Origin: Lewinella sp. IMCC34183
GTDB taxonomy: Bacteria > Bacteroidota > Bacteroidia > Chitinophagales > Saprospiraceae
Direction: 5' to 3'
Assembly (NCBI RefSeq): GCF_003390915.1
Contig: NZ_QMEM01000004.1
Coordinates: 186,001 to 250,000 of the forward strand
Length of the DNA: 64,000 nt
In this document: piece by piece, positions 47,519-56,643 of the stretch
Position numbering within the stretch: position 1 is the first letter of the stretch
Layout: each line of letters opens with the position of its first letter
Translations under genes and position numbers: made by a program
The notes under the pieces: generated by a model
What the model was told of the DNA's origin: nothing
Databases searched by the model: none
Seen by the model: only the letters and a program-made list of their open reading frames with translations

Positions 47519-48331
47519 GTGAACGAAAACATCGCCTTTTTAGAGCTTAAGTACGGGAATATATACGGCGGCTACCCTAACTTCTACGCAATCAGTGAAA
47601 TCGCTCTCCTGGTCTTTGAGCGGGGTTCAAACAAGATTTTCCTCGAGAGCTGGATAAATCAAGCCAACGTAGATATCGTCGACGTGTACGCCGAAACGGA
47701 CGAGCTGGGTCATACCGTCCGGCGGGTCCGTGAGGTCCTGAACATGCGCACCAACCGGCGTTACCCCTACCACGAGGACTTCCGCCTCAGCGAAAACGAC
47801 CTGCAGTTCGCCTTCCGGAACCTCCGCTCCACCAAGAACGCCATCCGCAACTTCCTGAACAAGAACCTGAATAAATACCGGTTCCAGGATATGATCGTCT
47901 TCGACGGTCGGCGCGACATCTTCCTCTGCGAACGTAGCGGTGTCCGGTTCAACTACACGAACATCATCGATATCCAGAAGGACCTGAATCGGGAGACCGA
48001 TTACCTCTTCAGTCTCAATAAATTGTCGCGGGTCATCAACTTCAACACGGATCGGTCCTACCTGCGCTCCAACAACCTGGAGTACTGGCTGCACCCCATC
48101 GCGGCGCGGCAGATCATCCCCGGTACCGCCGCCTTTGATGCCGCCCGCCTGCTGATGGTCTTCAACGAGTACACCATGTACCACGACGACTTCCTCATCA
48201 AGGCCGCCATCCTGCTCAACAAAGTGAGCAAGCGAAAAGAGGAGCAGGCCCAGCTGGAGGCGGAGCAACAGGAACAGGAACAGGAACAGGAGGAAAAAGA
48301 AAAGGAGAATTCTTCCGCGGGAGACGCCTGA
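47519..48331 (+). CDS. Unrecognised protein, possibly a degenerate DEDD-exonuclease fold
   Basis: A 270-residue protein from a GTG start (47519), ending in a Glu/Gln-rich tail (residues 240-265). I do not recognise a named family, but three spaced stretches mimic DEDDh exonuclease motifs. IAFLELKYGN (5-14) sits where VDLETTG would be, with D to E and E to K changes. FDGRRDIFL (128-136) resembles the HNxxFDxxFL motif, and GTAAFDAARLLMVF (202-215) the HxAxxDAxxxxxVF motif, lacking the His. If so it is a catalytically altered nuclease fold. It is convergent with the PycTM gene across a shared terminator. Confidence 0.5.
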   Translation: MNENIAFLELKYGNIYGGYPNFYAISEIALLVFERGSNKIFLESWINQANVDIVDVYAETDELGHTVRRVREVLNMRTNRRYPYHEDFRLSENDLQFAFRNLRSTKNAIRNFLNKNLNKYRFQDMIVFDGRRDIFLCERSGVRFNYTNIIDIQKDLNRETDYLFSLNKLSRVINFNTDRSYLRSNNLEYWLHPIAARQIIPGTAAFDAARLLMVFNEYTMYHDDFLIKAAILLNKVSKRKEEQAQLEAEQQEQEQEQEEKEKENSSAGDA

Positions 48332-48372
48332 GCATCCCGCTTCCAACAACGGAAGCGTACCCAATCGGTCGG

Positions 48373-48425
48373 CCCGACCATCCCCGGCATTATACGTGTC
48401 GCCGGGGGTGGTCGGGTTTCGTCTT
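48373..48425. terminator. Strong terminator between convergent genes
   Basis: CCCGACCATCCCCGGC pairs with GCCGGGGGTGGTCGGG, with one T-G mismatch, around a ~12-base loop; TTTCGTCTTT follows on the plus strand. Confidence 0.9.
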
Positions 48426-48439
48426 TAGGCGCGGTGCTG

Positions 48440-49651
48440 CTAGAAGAGGAAGATGATCGCCGCGATCAGTAACACACTGATCACCAGGCCCATCAGGAAA
48501 ATATTGTACGCGATCTTGAGCAGCCGATATTTGCGGTCGATGGCCCCTCCGAGTCCGTGCAGGTCGCTGATCAAGTTGCCGTAAAGGGCATCGGGATCAA
48601 GGAGGGTCGACTCCATGCGGCGTGTGAACTCCTCGCGCTTCATCTTGCTGATGGTGCCGTAGAAGGCCAGGTTATTTTCCTCGCCGCGACGACCGTGGGG
48701 CCGGGAGGCCACGATGGCGTACACCAGGCTGGCGAGGGCGCAAATGATGAAGACCACCACGGGCAGCAGTATCTCCGGCCGCGTCTGCGCCCAGTTGCGG
48801 TAGGTGACGAAGGTGATCAGGGCACCGATGAGCAGGGCGTTGACGCTGACCATGATGGCGGCCTTCTGATCGGCCATGCGCTTGAGTTGGATGTGGTTGC
48901 GGAAGATGGTCCGGAAGTAGGTCTGGGTGGCCTGCCGCGTAGGCCCTTTCTCCAGTCCCTGCAGCACGACGCCGTCCGGGGAATCTCCCCCGGCGGGCAG
49001 CAGGCCGGGTTTCTTCTTTTCGAGTCGGTCCACCAGCTTCTGCAGGTCCAGCAGTACCGCGCTGTGGGTATGCTGATACCGGCGGCGCAACTCCCCGTCC
49101 CGGAAGCGGGCCTGCCGCAGCTCGTCGAGGTAGTGGGCCAGGGCATCGGTACGGTTCATGCGCCGGCGGGGCCCCTGCCCGCTGTCCAGCGCGTAGCGGT
49201 TCTCCAGCCACATCAGTTCGGCGCCTTCCGGCCCGCTCAGCAGCCGTTGGGCCAGCTGGGCATCGTAGAGCACGTCGGCCACCTCGGTACGGAGGGCGGA
49301 GCTGCCATCGGGCAGGACGGTCGCCAGCGTCAGTTGCAGGTTGAGATAGTCAGGACCCGTCCAGTCCCGGAACTCCTGGGCCACTTCCTTCACGTTGCGC
49401 AGCTCACTTCCGGCCCCCCAGTACCGGCAGGCTTCAAGCAGGGCGGCGGTGCGGGCCAGGTGCGGCAGGTCGGGGGACACGCCGGGGCGGCGGAGGGCGA
49501 TTTCGAGAGAATGGCCGGCCAGGGACAGTGCCCAGCTATCGTTGTGCAATACCAGGGCCCGGGGCAGACGTTCATAGGTCATCAACATGAATCGCTCGGC
49601 CTGATCCGCCAGGTTACTCAGGTGCAGGGCGGAAAAGCGGCCGGGATTCAT
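48440..49651 (-). CDS. PycTM (DUF5706, Pycsar-effector-type) membrane protein with eroded HD-like domain
   Basis: A 403-residue protein. Residues 245-403 match the PycTM domain: YFRTIFRNHIQLKRMADQKA, then TM helices at about 268-286, 294-315 and 383-403, and the conserved RKYRLLKIAYNIFLMGLVIS. In Pycsar defence, PycTM effectors sense cyclic pyrimidine nucleotides and depolarise the membrane. Residues 20-200 align in pattern with the HD phosphohydrolase domain often fused to PycTM in Bacteroidota, but the metal-binding HD doublet is missing (LLEACRYWG at 71-79). No cyclase gene is adjacent, so a complete Pycsar operon is not present here. Confidence 0.8.
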   Translation of the reverse strand: MNPGRFSALHLSNLADQAERFMLMTYERLPRALVLHNDSWALSLAGHSLEIALRRPGVSPDLPHLARTAALLEACRYWGAGSELRNVKEVAQEFRDWTGPDYLNLQLTLATVLPDGSSALRTEVADVLYDAQLAQRLLSGPEGAELMWLENRYALDSGQGPRRRMNRTDALAHYLDELRQARFRDGELRRRYQHTHSAVLLDLQKLVDRLEKKKPGLLPAGGDSPDGVVLQGLEKGPTRQATQTYFRTIFRNHIQLKRMADQKAAIMVSVNALLIGALITFVTYRNWAQTRPEILLPVVVFIICALASLVYAIVASRPHGRRGEENNLAFYGTISKMKREEFTRRMESTLLDPDALYGNLISDLHGLGGAIDRKYRLLKIAYNIFLMGLVISVLLIAAIIFLF

Positions 49652-49787
49652 GGGCTGACGTTTTGGTAAGGCACTAGATGCTACGGAAGATAACGGTCCG
49701 GGGAGTCCCCGCCAAGCCGCTTACGCCAAAATTAACTGACATTGCACCTGCGGCCCCGCCCCTTCGTGGATCCTTACCTTCCTTGCT

Positions 49788-51329
49788 ATGTTTAAGGTTT
49801 TACTTCCCATTCTGTTCGCCCTCGGTGCCACCGGATGCAGTTCACTCACCGACGATCTCGACGATCTCGGGGGGGTGCGGCAGTCCGCCGAATTCGCCAT
49901 CCCCCTGGTGGACAGCGAAGTAGACCTGACCGATCTCCTCGGTAGTGTCGACGAGCGATTTTTGCTGACCGTCGACCCGGATGGCCTGTTACGCTTCCGC
50001 TACAGCGATACGGTACCGCCCGTCACCAGCGAGACGATCTTTGCCGACCTGCGGGAACTGGGCCGCGGCATCCCGCTGCCCATCACCGAGCGGGACACCC
50101 GCCTCCCCTTCCCCTTGCCGAACCGGGCATCGATCGACCTGGCGCGCCTGGGGGCCGGCCGGCTGACCTACGTGCTACCGAACCCTTACGATCAGCCGGT
50201 ACGCCTCACCCTGAGGCTGACGAATTTCCTAAACAACGATGCCGTAGCGACCATCACGGGTGAGCTCCCCGCCTATTCCGGCTCGGGCGACCGGCCGACG
50301 CTCACCAACGCGGGCGCGCCCCTGGACCTGGCAGGTTACGTCCTCAACTTTTCCGACGAGGAATTACGGATCGAATACTCCATCGACGCCCTCGACGGTA
50401 CTCCCCTGAAGCCCGGACCGGGGACGGTGCTGCTGCTTTCGGATCTCGAATTCAGTTACCTGGAGGGCTACTTCGGGCAGCTCCCCTACCCCGGCGTAGA
50501 TGACCAGCTGGCGATTGACTTCTTTGAAAATTACCTGAGCGGAGACGTAACCTTCGTAGATCCACGCATCGTGGTGCAGGTACGCAGCAGCGTAGGGGTC
50601 CCTGCCCGGGCGGTAGTGGAGTCCCTCAACGTAGAGACCGCCGACGGGCGGCGGATCCCGGTGGAAGGGGAAATAGTGGATGAGGGGTTCCGCTTTGACT
50701 ATCCCCGTGAGCCGGGGGACAACGCCACGACGACCTACGTCGTCGACAAGGAAAATAGTAATCTGCTGGACCTGCTGGAAGCACGCCCCGTGGCCCTCAA
50801 CTACCGCATCAGCGCGCAGATCAACCCCGATGCGGATCCGACGCAGACGGGCTTCTTGTCCGACACCAATTCCTACGCGGCGACCGTGACGCTGGAACTG
50901 CCCCTGTACGGATCGGCGCGTGACTTCGAGGTCACCGACACGCTGCCCGTCAACCTCGGGGAGCAGTACGGGGAGGTCACCGCCGCCACCTTTCGCGTGA
51001 CCACCGACAGCGACCTGCCGCTCGACCTGTTGCTGAGCGGCACCTTCGTTGACTCGCTCGGCAGCCCGGTCGCCGACCTGACCGACGGCGAACTGCTCAT
51101 CATGGAGGCCAGTGAAACCGACCCCAGCGGGACTCCCCTGGGTACCGTGCGCGCCACCAACGACATTCCGATTACCGGCGAGGCGCTGACCCGTATCCGG
51201 CAGGCGCGTTCCCTCGTCCTGACTACTTCCTTCGCTACCCTCGACGGGGGCACCCGGCCGGTGCGCATCACCAACGAACAAACGCTCCGCGTCCGTATCG
51301 GCGCGCGGTTAACGCTCGAACAGCCATGA
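49788..51329 (+). CDS. Large beta-rich lipoprotein, partner of DUF5723 barrel
   Basis: A 513-residue lipoprotein: signal MFKVLLPILFALGATGC with lipidated Cys17. The body is beta-strand-rich with repeated acidic loops and no recognised catalytic motif. Its stop overlaps the start of the following gene by four bases (ATGA), so the two are translationally coupled and probably form an outer-membrane pair. I do not recognise the family; an accessory role in assembly or surface display is inferred from context. Confidence 0.75.
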   Translation: MFKVLLPILFALGATGCSSLTDDLDDLGGVRQSAEFAIPLVDSEVDLTDLLGSVDERFLLTVDPDGLLRFRYSDTVPPVTSETIFADLRELGRGIPLPITERDTRLPFPLPNRASIDLARLGAGRLTYVLPNPYDQPVRLTLRLTNFLNNDAVATITGELPAYSGSGDRPTLTNAGAPLDLAGYVLNFSDEELRIEYSIDALDGTPLKPGPGTVLLLSDLEFSYLEGYFGQLPYPGVDDQLAIDFFENYLSGDVTFVDPRIVVQVRSSVGVPARAVVESLNVETADGRRIPVEGEIVDEGFRFDYPREPGDNATTTYVVDKENSNLLDLLEARPVALNYRISAQINPDADPTQTGFLSDTNSYAATVTLELPLYGSARDFEVTDTLPVNLGEQYGEVTAATFRVTTDSDLPLDLLLSGTFVDSLGSPVADLTDGELLIMEASETDPSGTPLGTVRATNDIPITGEALTRIRQARSLVLTTSFATLDGGTRPVRITNEQTLRVRIGARLTLEQP

Positions 51330-52699
51330 GACAACCGCTACGCCTGCTCGTCGCCGCCACCTTCCTCCTGACCACCCCGCTGGCAGCACAGAACCTTACC
51401 GCCCCCGTACTGTCGGGGAGTTGGCAGTCTACCTACCACAACCCCACCATGCACCACTTCCTGCCCACCGGGGTCACCGTGGGCCTGCCGGGGGTAGCTA
51501 ACGACCTGCGGCTGGAGAACGTGCGGTACGCCGACCTATTCGTGAACGCCGCCGGCGAACGGCTCCTCAGCCTGGAGGCACTGGCTGCCCTGACCGAGGA
51601 CCGCAATGGTGTGGAAGACGTCTTTTCCCTGGAGACGCTGGGGCTGGCCGTACGTGGCGACCGCTGGGCCTTCGGGGCCTACCACCGACTGCGGACGGAG
51701 GGGGCGGCGGAATACCGGGGGGCGCTGGTGGATTTGGCAGCCTTCGGCAACGCCCCCTTTATCGGAGCCACCGTGGAAATCGCGCCGCGGGGTACCATAC
51801 AGAGCTTTCACGAAGTCGGTCTCGGAGTCAGCTACGCACTTTCCGGAACCGTAGCCGTGGGCGGACGGATCAAGTACCTCGCCGGAACCTCGGCGGTAAC
51901 CACCACCGACGCCGGCAGCCTGCGGCTGACCACGGGCACCGAAAATTACGCCCTCACCCTGGAACAGGATATCACCTTGCAAACGGCGCGGGCCGTTCGG
52001 TACGGGGAGGACCTCAATACGATTCAGCTGGATTACCGGCCCTACCAGCTGCGGGCCGGCGACCTGTTCGGCGGCAACCGCGGCGTCGGTATCGATCTCG
52101 GGGTGGCCATGAACCTCGACCGGTTACGCCTGAATGCTTCGGTCACCGACCTGGCCGCCGGCATCAACTGGAAGGAGGAAGTGACCAGCCTGCGCTTCAC
52201 CGGCACGAATACCTTCACGGGGGCGGACGTGCTGCGCGACCTGCTCCGGGATTCCGTTTCCCTCGCCACGGCGGTGGATAGCCTCGTCAGCACCTTCAAT
52301 CCGCAGGCCGACGCGGCCGCCTTTCGTACGGAGGTCGCGCCGTCCTTCTACCTGGGGGGAGAATACGATCTCAACGACCGCTTCACCCTGGGCGCCCTGC
52401 TGGTCATCGAGGACCGGCTGGACGCCACGGCCGCCGCCCTGGCCCTCACCGGGCGATATACCGTGACCGATTGGCTGCGGGTGGGCCTGAACGTGAACCA
52501 CCGCGCGGGATACCCCGTGAATGCGGGGGTACACCTCTACGCCACGCCGGGTCAATTCCGGTTGTTCGTAGCTTCGGATAAGCTGATAAGCCTGCTGGCG
52601 TCCGGTAGTCCGGCCGTCTCCGGCATCAGGATCGGGGCGTCGTTGGCGCTCGGTTCTCCGGAGCGTTCATCCGCCTCATTTCGTCCCGAATATCGGTAA
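51326..52699 (+). CDS. DUF5723-family outer-membrane beta-barrel protein
   Basis: A 457-residue protein with signal peptide ending TPLAAQ. SWQSTYHNPTMHHFLP and alternating hydrophobic strands (GIDLGVAMNLDRLRLNASVT, FTLGALLVIEDRLDATA) fit the Bacteroidota DUF5723 family of PorV/FadL-like barrels. It is coupled to the upstream lipoprotein (4-bp overlap). Its 3' end overlaps the convergent mscL by 74 bp, an unusually long antisense overlap. Substrate or partner unknown. Confidence 0.78.
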   Translation: MRQPLRLLVAATFLLTTPLAAQNLTAPVLSGSWQSTYHNPTMHHFLPTGVTVGLPGVANDLRLENVRYADLFVNAAGERLLSLEALAALTEDRNGVEDVFSLETLGLAVRGDRWAFGAYHRLRTEGAAEYRGALVDLAAFGNAPFIGATVEIAPRGTIQSFHEVGLGVSYALSGTVAVGGRIKYLAGTSAVTTTDAGSLRLTTGTENYALTLEQDITLQTARAVRYGEDLNTIQLDYRPYQLRAGDLFGGNRGVGIDLGVAMNLDRLRLNASVTDLAAGINWKEEVTSLRFTGTNTFTGADVLRDLLRDSVSLATAVDSLVSTFNPQADAAAFRTEVAPSFYLGGEYDLNDRFTLGALLVIEDRLDATAAALALTGRYTVTDWLRVGLNVNHRAGYPVNAGVHLYATPGQFRLFVASDKLISLLASGSPAVSGIRIGASLALGSPERSSASFRPEYR

Positions 52700-53087
52700 G
52701 CAGCTGGATATCCTTGGGGGTGGGCACGGTCACGTTGCCGGGGTCCTCCGCCTTTTCCCGGAGGGAGTTGATAAAGCGGATGATGACGAAGAGGGTGAAG
52801 GCGACAATGAGGAAATCGATCATCGCCTCCAGGAAGAGTCCGTAGCCGATAATGACGCCGGGATCGATCACTTCGCCGTCCTCACCCACGGTAGGTGCCC
52901 GGATGACCCACTGCAGGTTGGCCAGCTCAATTCCCGCGGTGAGGTACCCGAGCGGAGGCGTGATGATCTGCTTGACGAGTACGTCGACGATCTTGTTAAA
53001 GGCCGCGCCGATTACTACGCCGACCGCCAGGTCGATCATGTTTCCCTTGACGGCAAATTTCTTGAATTCTGCCAAAAATCCGGCCAT
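52626..53087 (-). CDS. mscL: Large-conductance mechanosensitive channel
   Basis: A 153-residue homopentameric channel that opens under extreme membrane tension to release solutes during hypo-osmotic shock. The ATG at 53087 gives MAGFLAEFKKFAVKGNMIDL, with TM1 AVGVVIGAAFNKIV holding the Gly/Ala-rich gate. TM2 is about 75-100, followed by a cytoplasmic helix ending MRRMNAPEN. Length is typical. Its 3' end overlaps the convergent barrel gene by 74 bp. Confidence 0.95.
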   Translation of the reverse strand: MAGFLAEFKKFAVKGNMIDLAVGVVIGAAFNKIVDVLVKQIITPPLGYLTAGIELANLQWVIRAPTVGEDGEVIDPGVIIGYGLFLEAMIDFLIVAFTLFVIIRFINSLREKAEDPGNVTVPTPKDIQLLTDIRDEMRRMNAPENRAPTTPRS

Positions 53088-53148
53088 ATGCAAAGTGGGT
53101 TGGTTAGAAGACTTTACGTTGCCCCATAACCGGTACGAAGCCGTTTTG

Positions 53149-54120
53149 TTAGTACCGTAGCCGTACCACGGTCAGGACGACCGCCGCGACAAAGGCCAGC
53201 AGGTGGTACAGTTCCGCCGGGGCATCCCGCCGCCGGGCCAGCCAGAGGCCGAGCAGCATACCGAGCGGTGGCACCAGTACCTGGACATCGGATACCGCTA
53301 CCTCAGCGCCCAGCAGGGCCACCAGCGGCGTAAAGAGGAGCGCGAAGTAGGCGAAGGTCGTGTTCTTATTGCCCTCGATACTCAGCAGGGCCCGGTTGCC
53401 GCCACTCGCCACCACGACCAGGATGCCGAAGCCCAGCACACCCGCCCCGACCAGGTCGTAGGGATTGGCCGGCAGGAAGTTGCCGAAGCCGAAGCCACCC
53501 AGTTGTCCGTCGAGGAACGTCTGCCCGTCGCCCGACAGGTAAGCTACGGTCCCCGCCAGTAAGTAGGCGACCACGGTACCGACCAGCAACTGACTGATGT
53601 TGCGGAAATTGACGGCGGCGAAGATGCTTATCCCGACGATGAAGGCCGGCAAAAAAAGCAGGTAGGTCGGCACGAGCAGGGAAGCCAGGCCGATCCACCA
53701 CCCGGCGTTGAAGCGGGCCACCGAGTTTTCCCGCCCCTTGTAGGTGCTCCCCAGGGAACCCAGCGCGAGGAGAAAGAAGAGATGACACACCTGGACGGGG
53801 TCGAAGGCGTGAAAGACGGGCACCATCGCCCAGAGCAACACCAGCACGAGCCCCGGAAACTGAGTACTCGTGGCCGCGAACCGATAGCGGTCGCACACCC
53901 GGTTGGCCAGAATGCCCGCCAGGGCCACCAGCACGGGCGGCAGCAGGATGACCAACCAGGGGGAAGCCTGTACGGCGCCGGCCAGCCACCCGCCGGTATA
54001 CGTCGGGGTGCGGGCCGCCTCCGGAGGGCCCAGCAGTATGAGCGGCACCTGCAGCAGCAGGGCGTACCCGAAAAGAAGCAGGCTCGCAAACGACTGGTTA
54101 GTACGGAAGAGAGAAAGCAT
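53149..54120 (-). CDS. Polytopic membrane protein (DUF6427-like)
   Basis: A 323-residue protein with about eight to ten hydrophobic helices, starting MLSLFRTNQSFASLLLFGYA, which resembles the DUF6427 group of Bacteroidota. No catalytic motif is evident. It begins 3 bp after the batD stop on the same strand, so it belongs to the batC-batD transcription unit. Confidence 0.65.
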   Translation of the reverse strand: MLSLFRTNQSFASLLLFGYALLLQVPLILLGPPEAARTPTYTGGWLAGAVQASPWLVILLPPVLVALAGILANRVCDRYRFAATSTQFPGLVLVLLWAMVPVFHAFDPVQVCHLFFLLALGSLGSTYKGRENSVARFNAGWWIGLASLLVPTYLLFLPAFIVGISIFAAVNFRNISQLLVGTVVAYLLAGTVAYLSGDGQTFLDGQLGGFGFGNFLPANPYDLVGAGVLGFGILVVVASGGNRALLSIEGNKNTTFAYFALLFTPLVALLGAEVAVSDVQVLVPPLGMLLGLWLARRRDAPAELYHLLAFVAAVVLTVVRLRY

Positions 54121-54123
54121 GGG

Positions 54124-55857
54124 CTATCGAAGCTGCCGCTCCGTCTCGGTGATGAGGGCGGAGGCCTGGGTGTAGGTTGCGTCGAGGTCGGCGGCGGAAT
54201 CCTGCCCCGCATAGAGCGCCATCTCGCAGCGCGCCAGGAGGCGGTCGTAGCGCTCCGTGAGGGATTCGTCGGCACCGGCCTCGCGCAGAACGGTGGCGAT
54301 GTTACGCCGGTCTAGATCCCGCACCGGCAGGCTGAACCGCTCGCGCAGGTACCGGAGCACGGCTCCCTCGACGGCGTCGTAAAAGGGGCGGGCCTCGCCC
54401 CGCTCCAGGTGACCGCGGGCTTCCTTCAGGCGGGCGGTGGCGACCTTTCCGGCCCGCTCGCGCAGCAGGATGGCCGGGTCACGGTCGGCGAGCCGCTGCC
54501 GGTAGTTGCTGTACCCGATGGCACCGCCGCCCAGGAGCAGGGGGAGCACCACGAGGGCCCAGAAGAGGGGGCTGCCCCCAAAGCTGCCCCCGTACCGGCG
54601 GCCGGGGGGCAGGGTGCCGGCGGGCCGTAGCACCAGCGAGTCGGCGACCGCTACGGCCGTGTCGATGGAGTAGGTAGTGTTGCCGCTGCCACCCGTCACC
54701 GTGATGGGATAGGATTCCGGAGTAAGGGACACGTAGCGCCCGCTGTCCGTATTGAAGTAGGTGACCGAGGGGGCAACGTCGTAGGTGCCCGCCCGCTTCG
54801 GCACGAGCTGGTACAGAAAGGTCTTACGGCCGAACATGCCGGAGGGGCTGTCCAAAAACTCCTCCTCCACGACCCGGGGATCATAAATGTTCCAGTTGGC
54901 CGGGTCGACCGGCGCCGGCGCCTCGAACCGCTGGATGTCGCCCTGCCCCGTCACGCGGAGGGTGAGGGTAAGTGCATCGTCGGTGGTGAGCCGGTCGCGG
55001 TCGATCTGCACGTCCGCGCGGTAGGTACCCACGCCACCGCTGAAGTCGGGGGGCCGGGGCTGCGGGAGCTCCTGCACGGTGATGCGCAGGGTATCGGAAT
55101 TGACCGGGATCTGCTCCGTGAAGCGGCGCGAAAAGCTGCTGTTGGTTCGGGTGCGTACGGCGCCGATCACCATGCGGTAGGGATCGATGGTGAGTACGCC
55201 GCTCTTGATGGGAAACAGGGCCAGACTGGCCAAGGTACGCCGCTGGTACTCGCGGCCGTTCACGATCACGTTGACCGGCGAGGCATCGAAGCGGCGGCGC
55301 GGCCGGGCGAAGAAGCCGTCGAGGTCCGGTTCGCGCACCATATTGCGGGAGATCGGATTGACCGAGGCGTACAGGTTGAGGTTCAGGATGATCTGTTGGC
55401 CCACGTAGGCCTCGTCGGTGCTCACCTCGGCGCGCAGGAAATTTTCCGGGGCGGCGGCCAGGGAGGCGTCGTCGACCTCGAGCACGGTGACGCTCTTCGA
55501 ATTGGCCCGGTACGTGCGCCCGGCGGCCACTACGGAGGCGGGTCCGATGGTGAGGGTGCCGATCCGCTTCGGTTGCAGCATCCACGAGAAGGTCATCTCG
55601 CTGGTCGCCACGCCGTTGACGATGGTGGTGCCGATGGACCGGTTGGGCCCCTGGATCACGTCGAAGTCGGTGAAGGGGGGCGGCTGAAAGTTCTCCCCCT
55701 GGGCGTTGCGCAGCGTCAGGTTGTATTCCAGGGTGCTGTTCCGGAGCATGCGCTCCTTGCTCACCTCGGCGGTGAAGGTGATGTCCTGGTGCTGACCGAA
55801 TCCGAGCGCGGCCCAGCCCAGGAGGAGGGTGAGGAGAGAGAGGCGCAGCGGCATCAC
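54124..55857 (-). CDS. batD: BatD family protein
   Basis: A 577-residue exported membrane-anchored protein of the Bacteroides aerotolerance (Bat) group. Signal peptide (to LGFGQ), then tandem beta domains opening ITFTAEVSKERMLRNSTLEY, with the BatD block QGPNRSIGTTIVNG. A C-terminal TM helix at about 430-455 is followed by a cytoplasmic helical region. It overlaps the TPR gene by four bases (TGATG). Bat proteins support oxidative-stress tolerance and envelope integrity; the precise activity is unknown. Confidence 0.88.
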   Translation of the reverse strand: MMPLRLSLLTLLLGWAALGFGQHQDITFTAEVSKERMLRNSTLEYNLTLRNAQGENFQPPPFTDFDVIQGPNRSIGTTIVNGVATSEMTFSWMLQPKRIGTLTIGPASVVAAGRTYRANSKSVTVLEVDDASLAAAPENFLRAEVSTDEAYVGQQIILNLNLYASVNPISRNMVREPDLDGFFARPRRRFDASPVNVIVNGREYQRRTLASLALFPIKSGVLTIDPYRMVIGAVRTRTNSSFSRRFTEQIPVNSDTLRITVQELPQPRPPDFSGGVGTYRADVQIDRDRLTTDDALTLTLRVTGQGDIQRFEAPAPVDPANWNIYDPRVVEEEFLDSPSGMFGRKTFLYQLVPKRAGTYDVAPSVTYFNTDSGRYVSLTPESYPITVTGGSGNTTYSIDTAVAVADSLVLRPAGTLPPGRRYGGSFGGSPLFWALVVLPLLLGGGAIGYSNYRQRLADRDPAILLRERAGKVATARLKEARGHLERGEARPFYDAVEGAVLRYLRERFSLPVRDLDRRNIATVLREAGADESLTERYDRLLARCEMALYAGQDSAADLDATYTQASALITETERQLR

Positions 55858-56615
55858 CAGTCCTTGTTTCCGGTGCAGCCCTGCTGGTCGGCCTGCCGCA
55901 GGCGGCTCAGGGTCCGCTTTTCCTCCTCGGCGGCGATGCCGAGCTGCCGTTCGGCCTCCTCGCGGCTCATCTGCGGCTGGTCGGGGTTCGCGTTCGGCTG
56001 GCCGGGGGTACCCGGCTGCTGCTGTTGCTCCTGTTCGGACTGCTCGCCGTCTTCCGACTGCTCGCCGGCTTGCTGCTGTTGTTGCTGCTGGTCGCCGTTT
56101 TCGCCGCCCTCGCCGTTTTGCTGCTGCTCCTGTTCCTGCTGGTCGCCGTCCTGCTGCTGGTTCTCCTGCTGCTCCTGTTCCTGCTGTTGCTGGATCTCCC
56201 GGATGGCCTTGGTGAGGTTGTACTTCGTTTCGGCGTCGTCGGGGCTGATGCGCAGGCTTTGCTTGTAGCTCTCCACGGCCTGTTTGAAGTCCTGCTGCCG
56301 GTAGTAGCTGTCGCCGAGGTTGCGGTAGGCCCGCGACCGGATTTCCGGGTCATCGGCCAGTCCGGCGGCTTCTTCGTAGCGCTTGGCGGCCTCCCCGAAC
56401 TCGCCGCGCTCGTAGAGGGCGTTGCCGAGGTTGTAGTTGCCCTTGGCGCTGTTTTCGTCCTGGATTGCGCTGCCGTATTCCCGCTCGGCTTCGCTGTAGT
56501 TGCCATCCTTGTACGCCCGGTCGCCGCGGCGCAGGGCACGGTGGCTGCTCTGGCTCAGGGCGGGCGCGCAGGTGCAGAGTAACAGGAATAAGGTGATGTA
56601 GGTCCGGTAATGCAT
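55854..56615 (-). CDS. batC: TPR protein, BatC-like, with Gln/Glu-rich region
   Basis: A 253-residue exported protein starting at 56615 (MHYRTYITLFLLLCTCAPAL), with a signal peptide that may include a lipobox-like Cys. Three TPR units at about 27-130 (YNLGNALYERGEFGEAAKRY, YRNLGDSYYRQQDFKQAVES). Residues 145-225 are almost entirely Gln, Glu, Gly and Asp, a low-complexity linker. It immediately precedes and overlaps batD, as batC does in Bacteroides. The usual batA and batB partners are not upstream here; an esterase and a long palindrome are. Confidence 0.85.
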   Translation of the reverse strand: MHYRTYITLFLLLCTCAPALSQSSHRALRRGDRAYKDGNYSEAEREYGSAIQDENSAKGNYNLGNALYERGEFGEAAKRYEEAAGLADDPEIRSRAYRNLGDSYYRQQDFKQAVESYKQSLRISPDDAETKYNLTKAIREIQQQQEQEQQENQQQDGDQQEQEQQQNGEGGENGDQQQQQQQAGEQSEDGEQSEQEQQQQPGTPGQPNANPDQPQMSREEAERQLGIAAEEEKRTLSRLRQADQQGCTGNKDW

Positions 56616-56643
56616 CGGGGGGCAAGTTACGGGATTTACGGGG

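Noticed and set aside
48440-49651. Complete Pycsar defence operon
   Set aside because: Only an effector-type gene is present; no pyrimidine cyclase lies within the window next to it.
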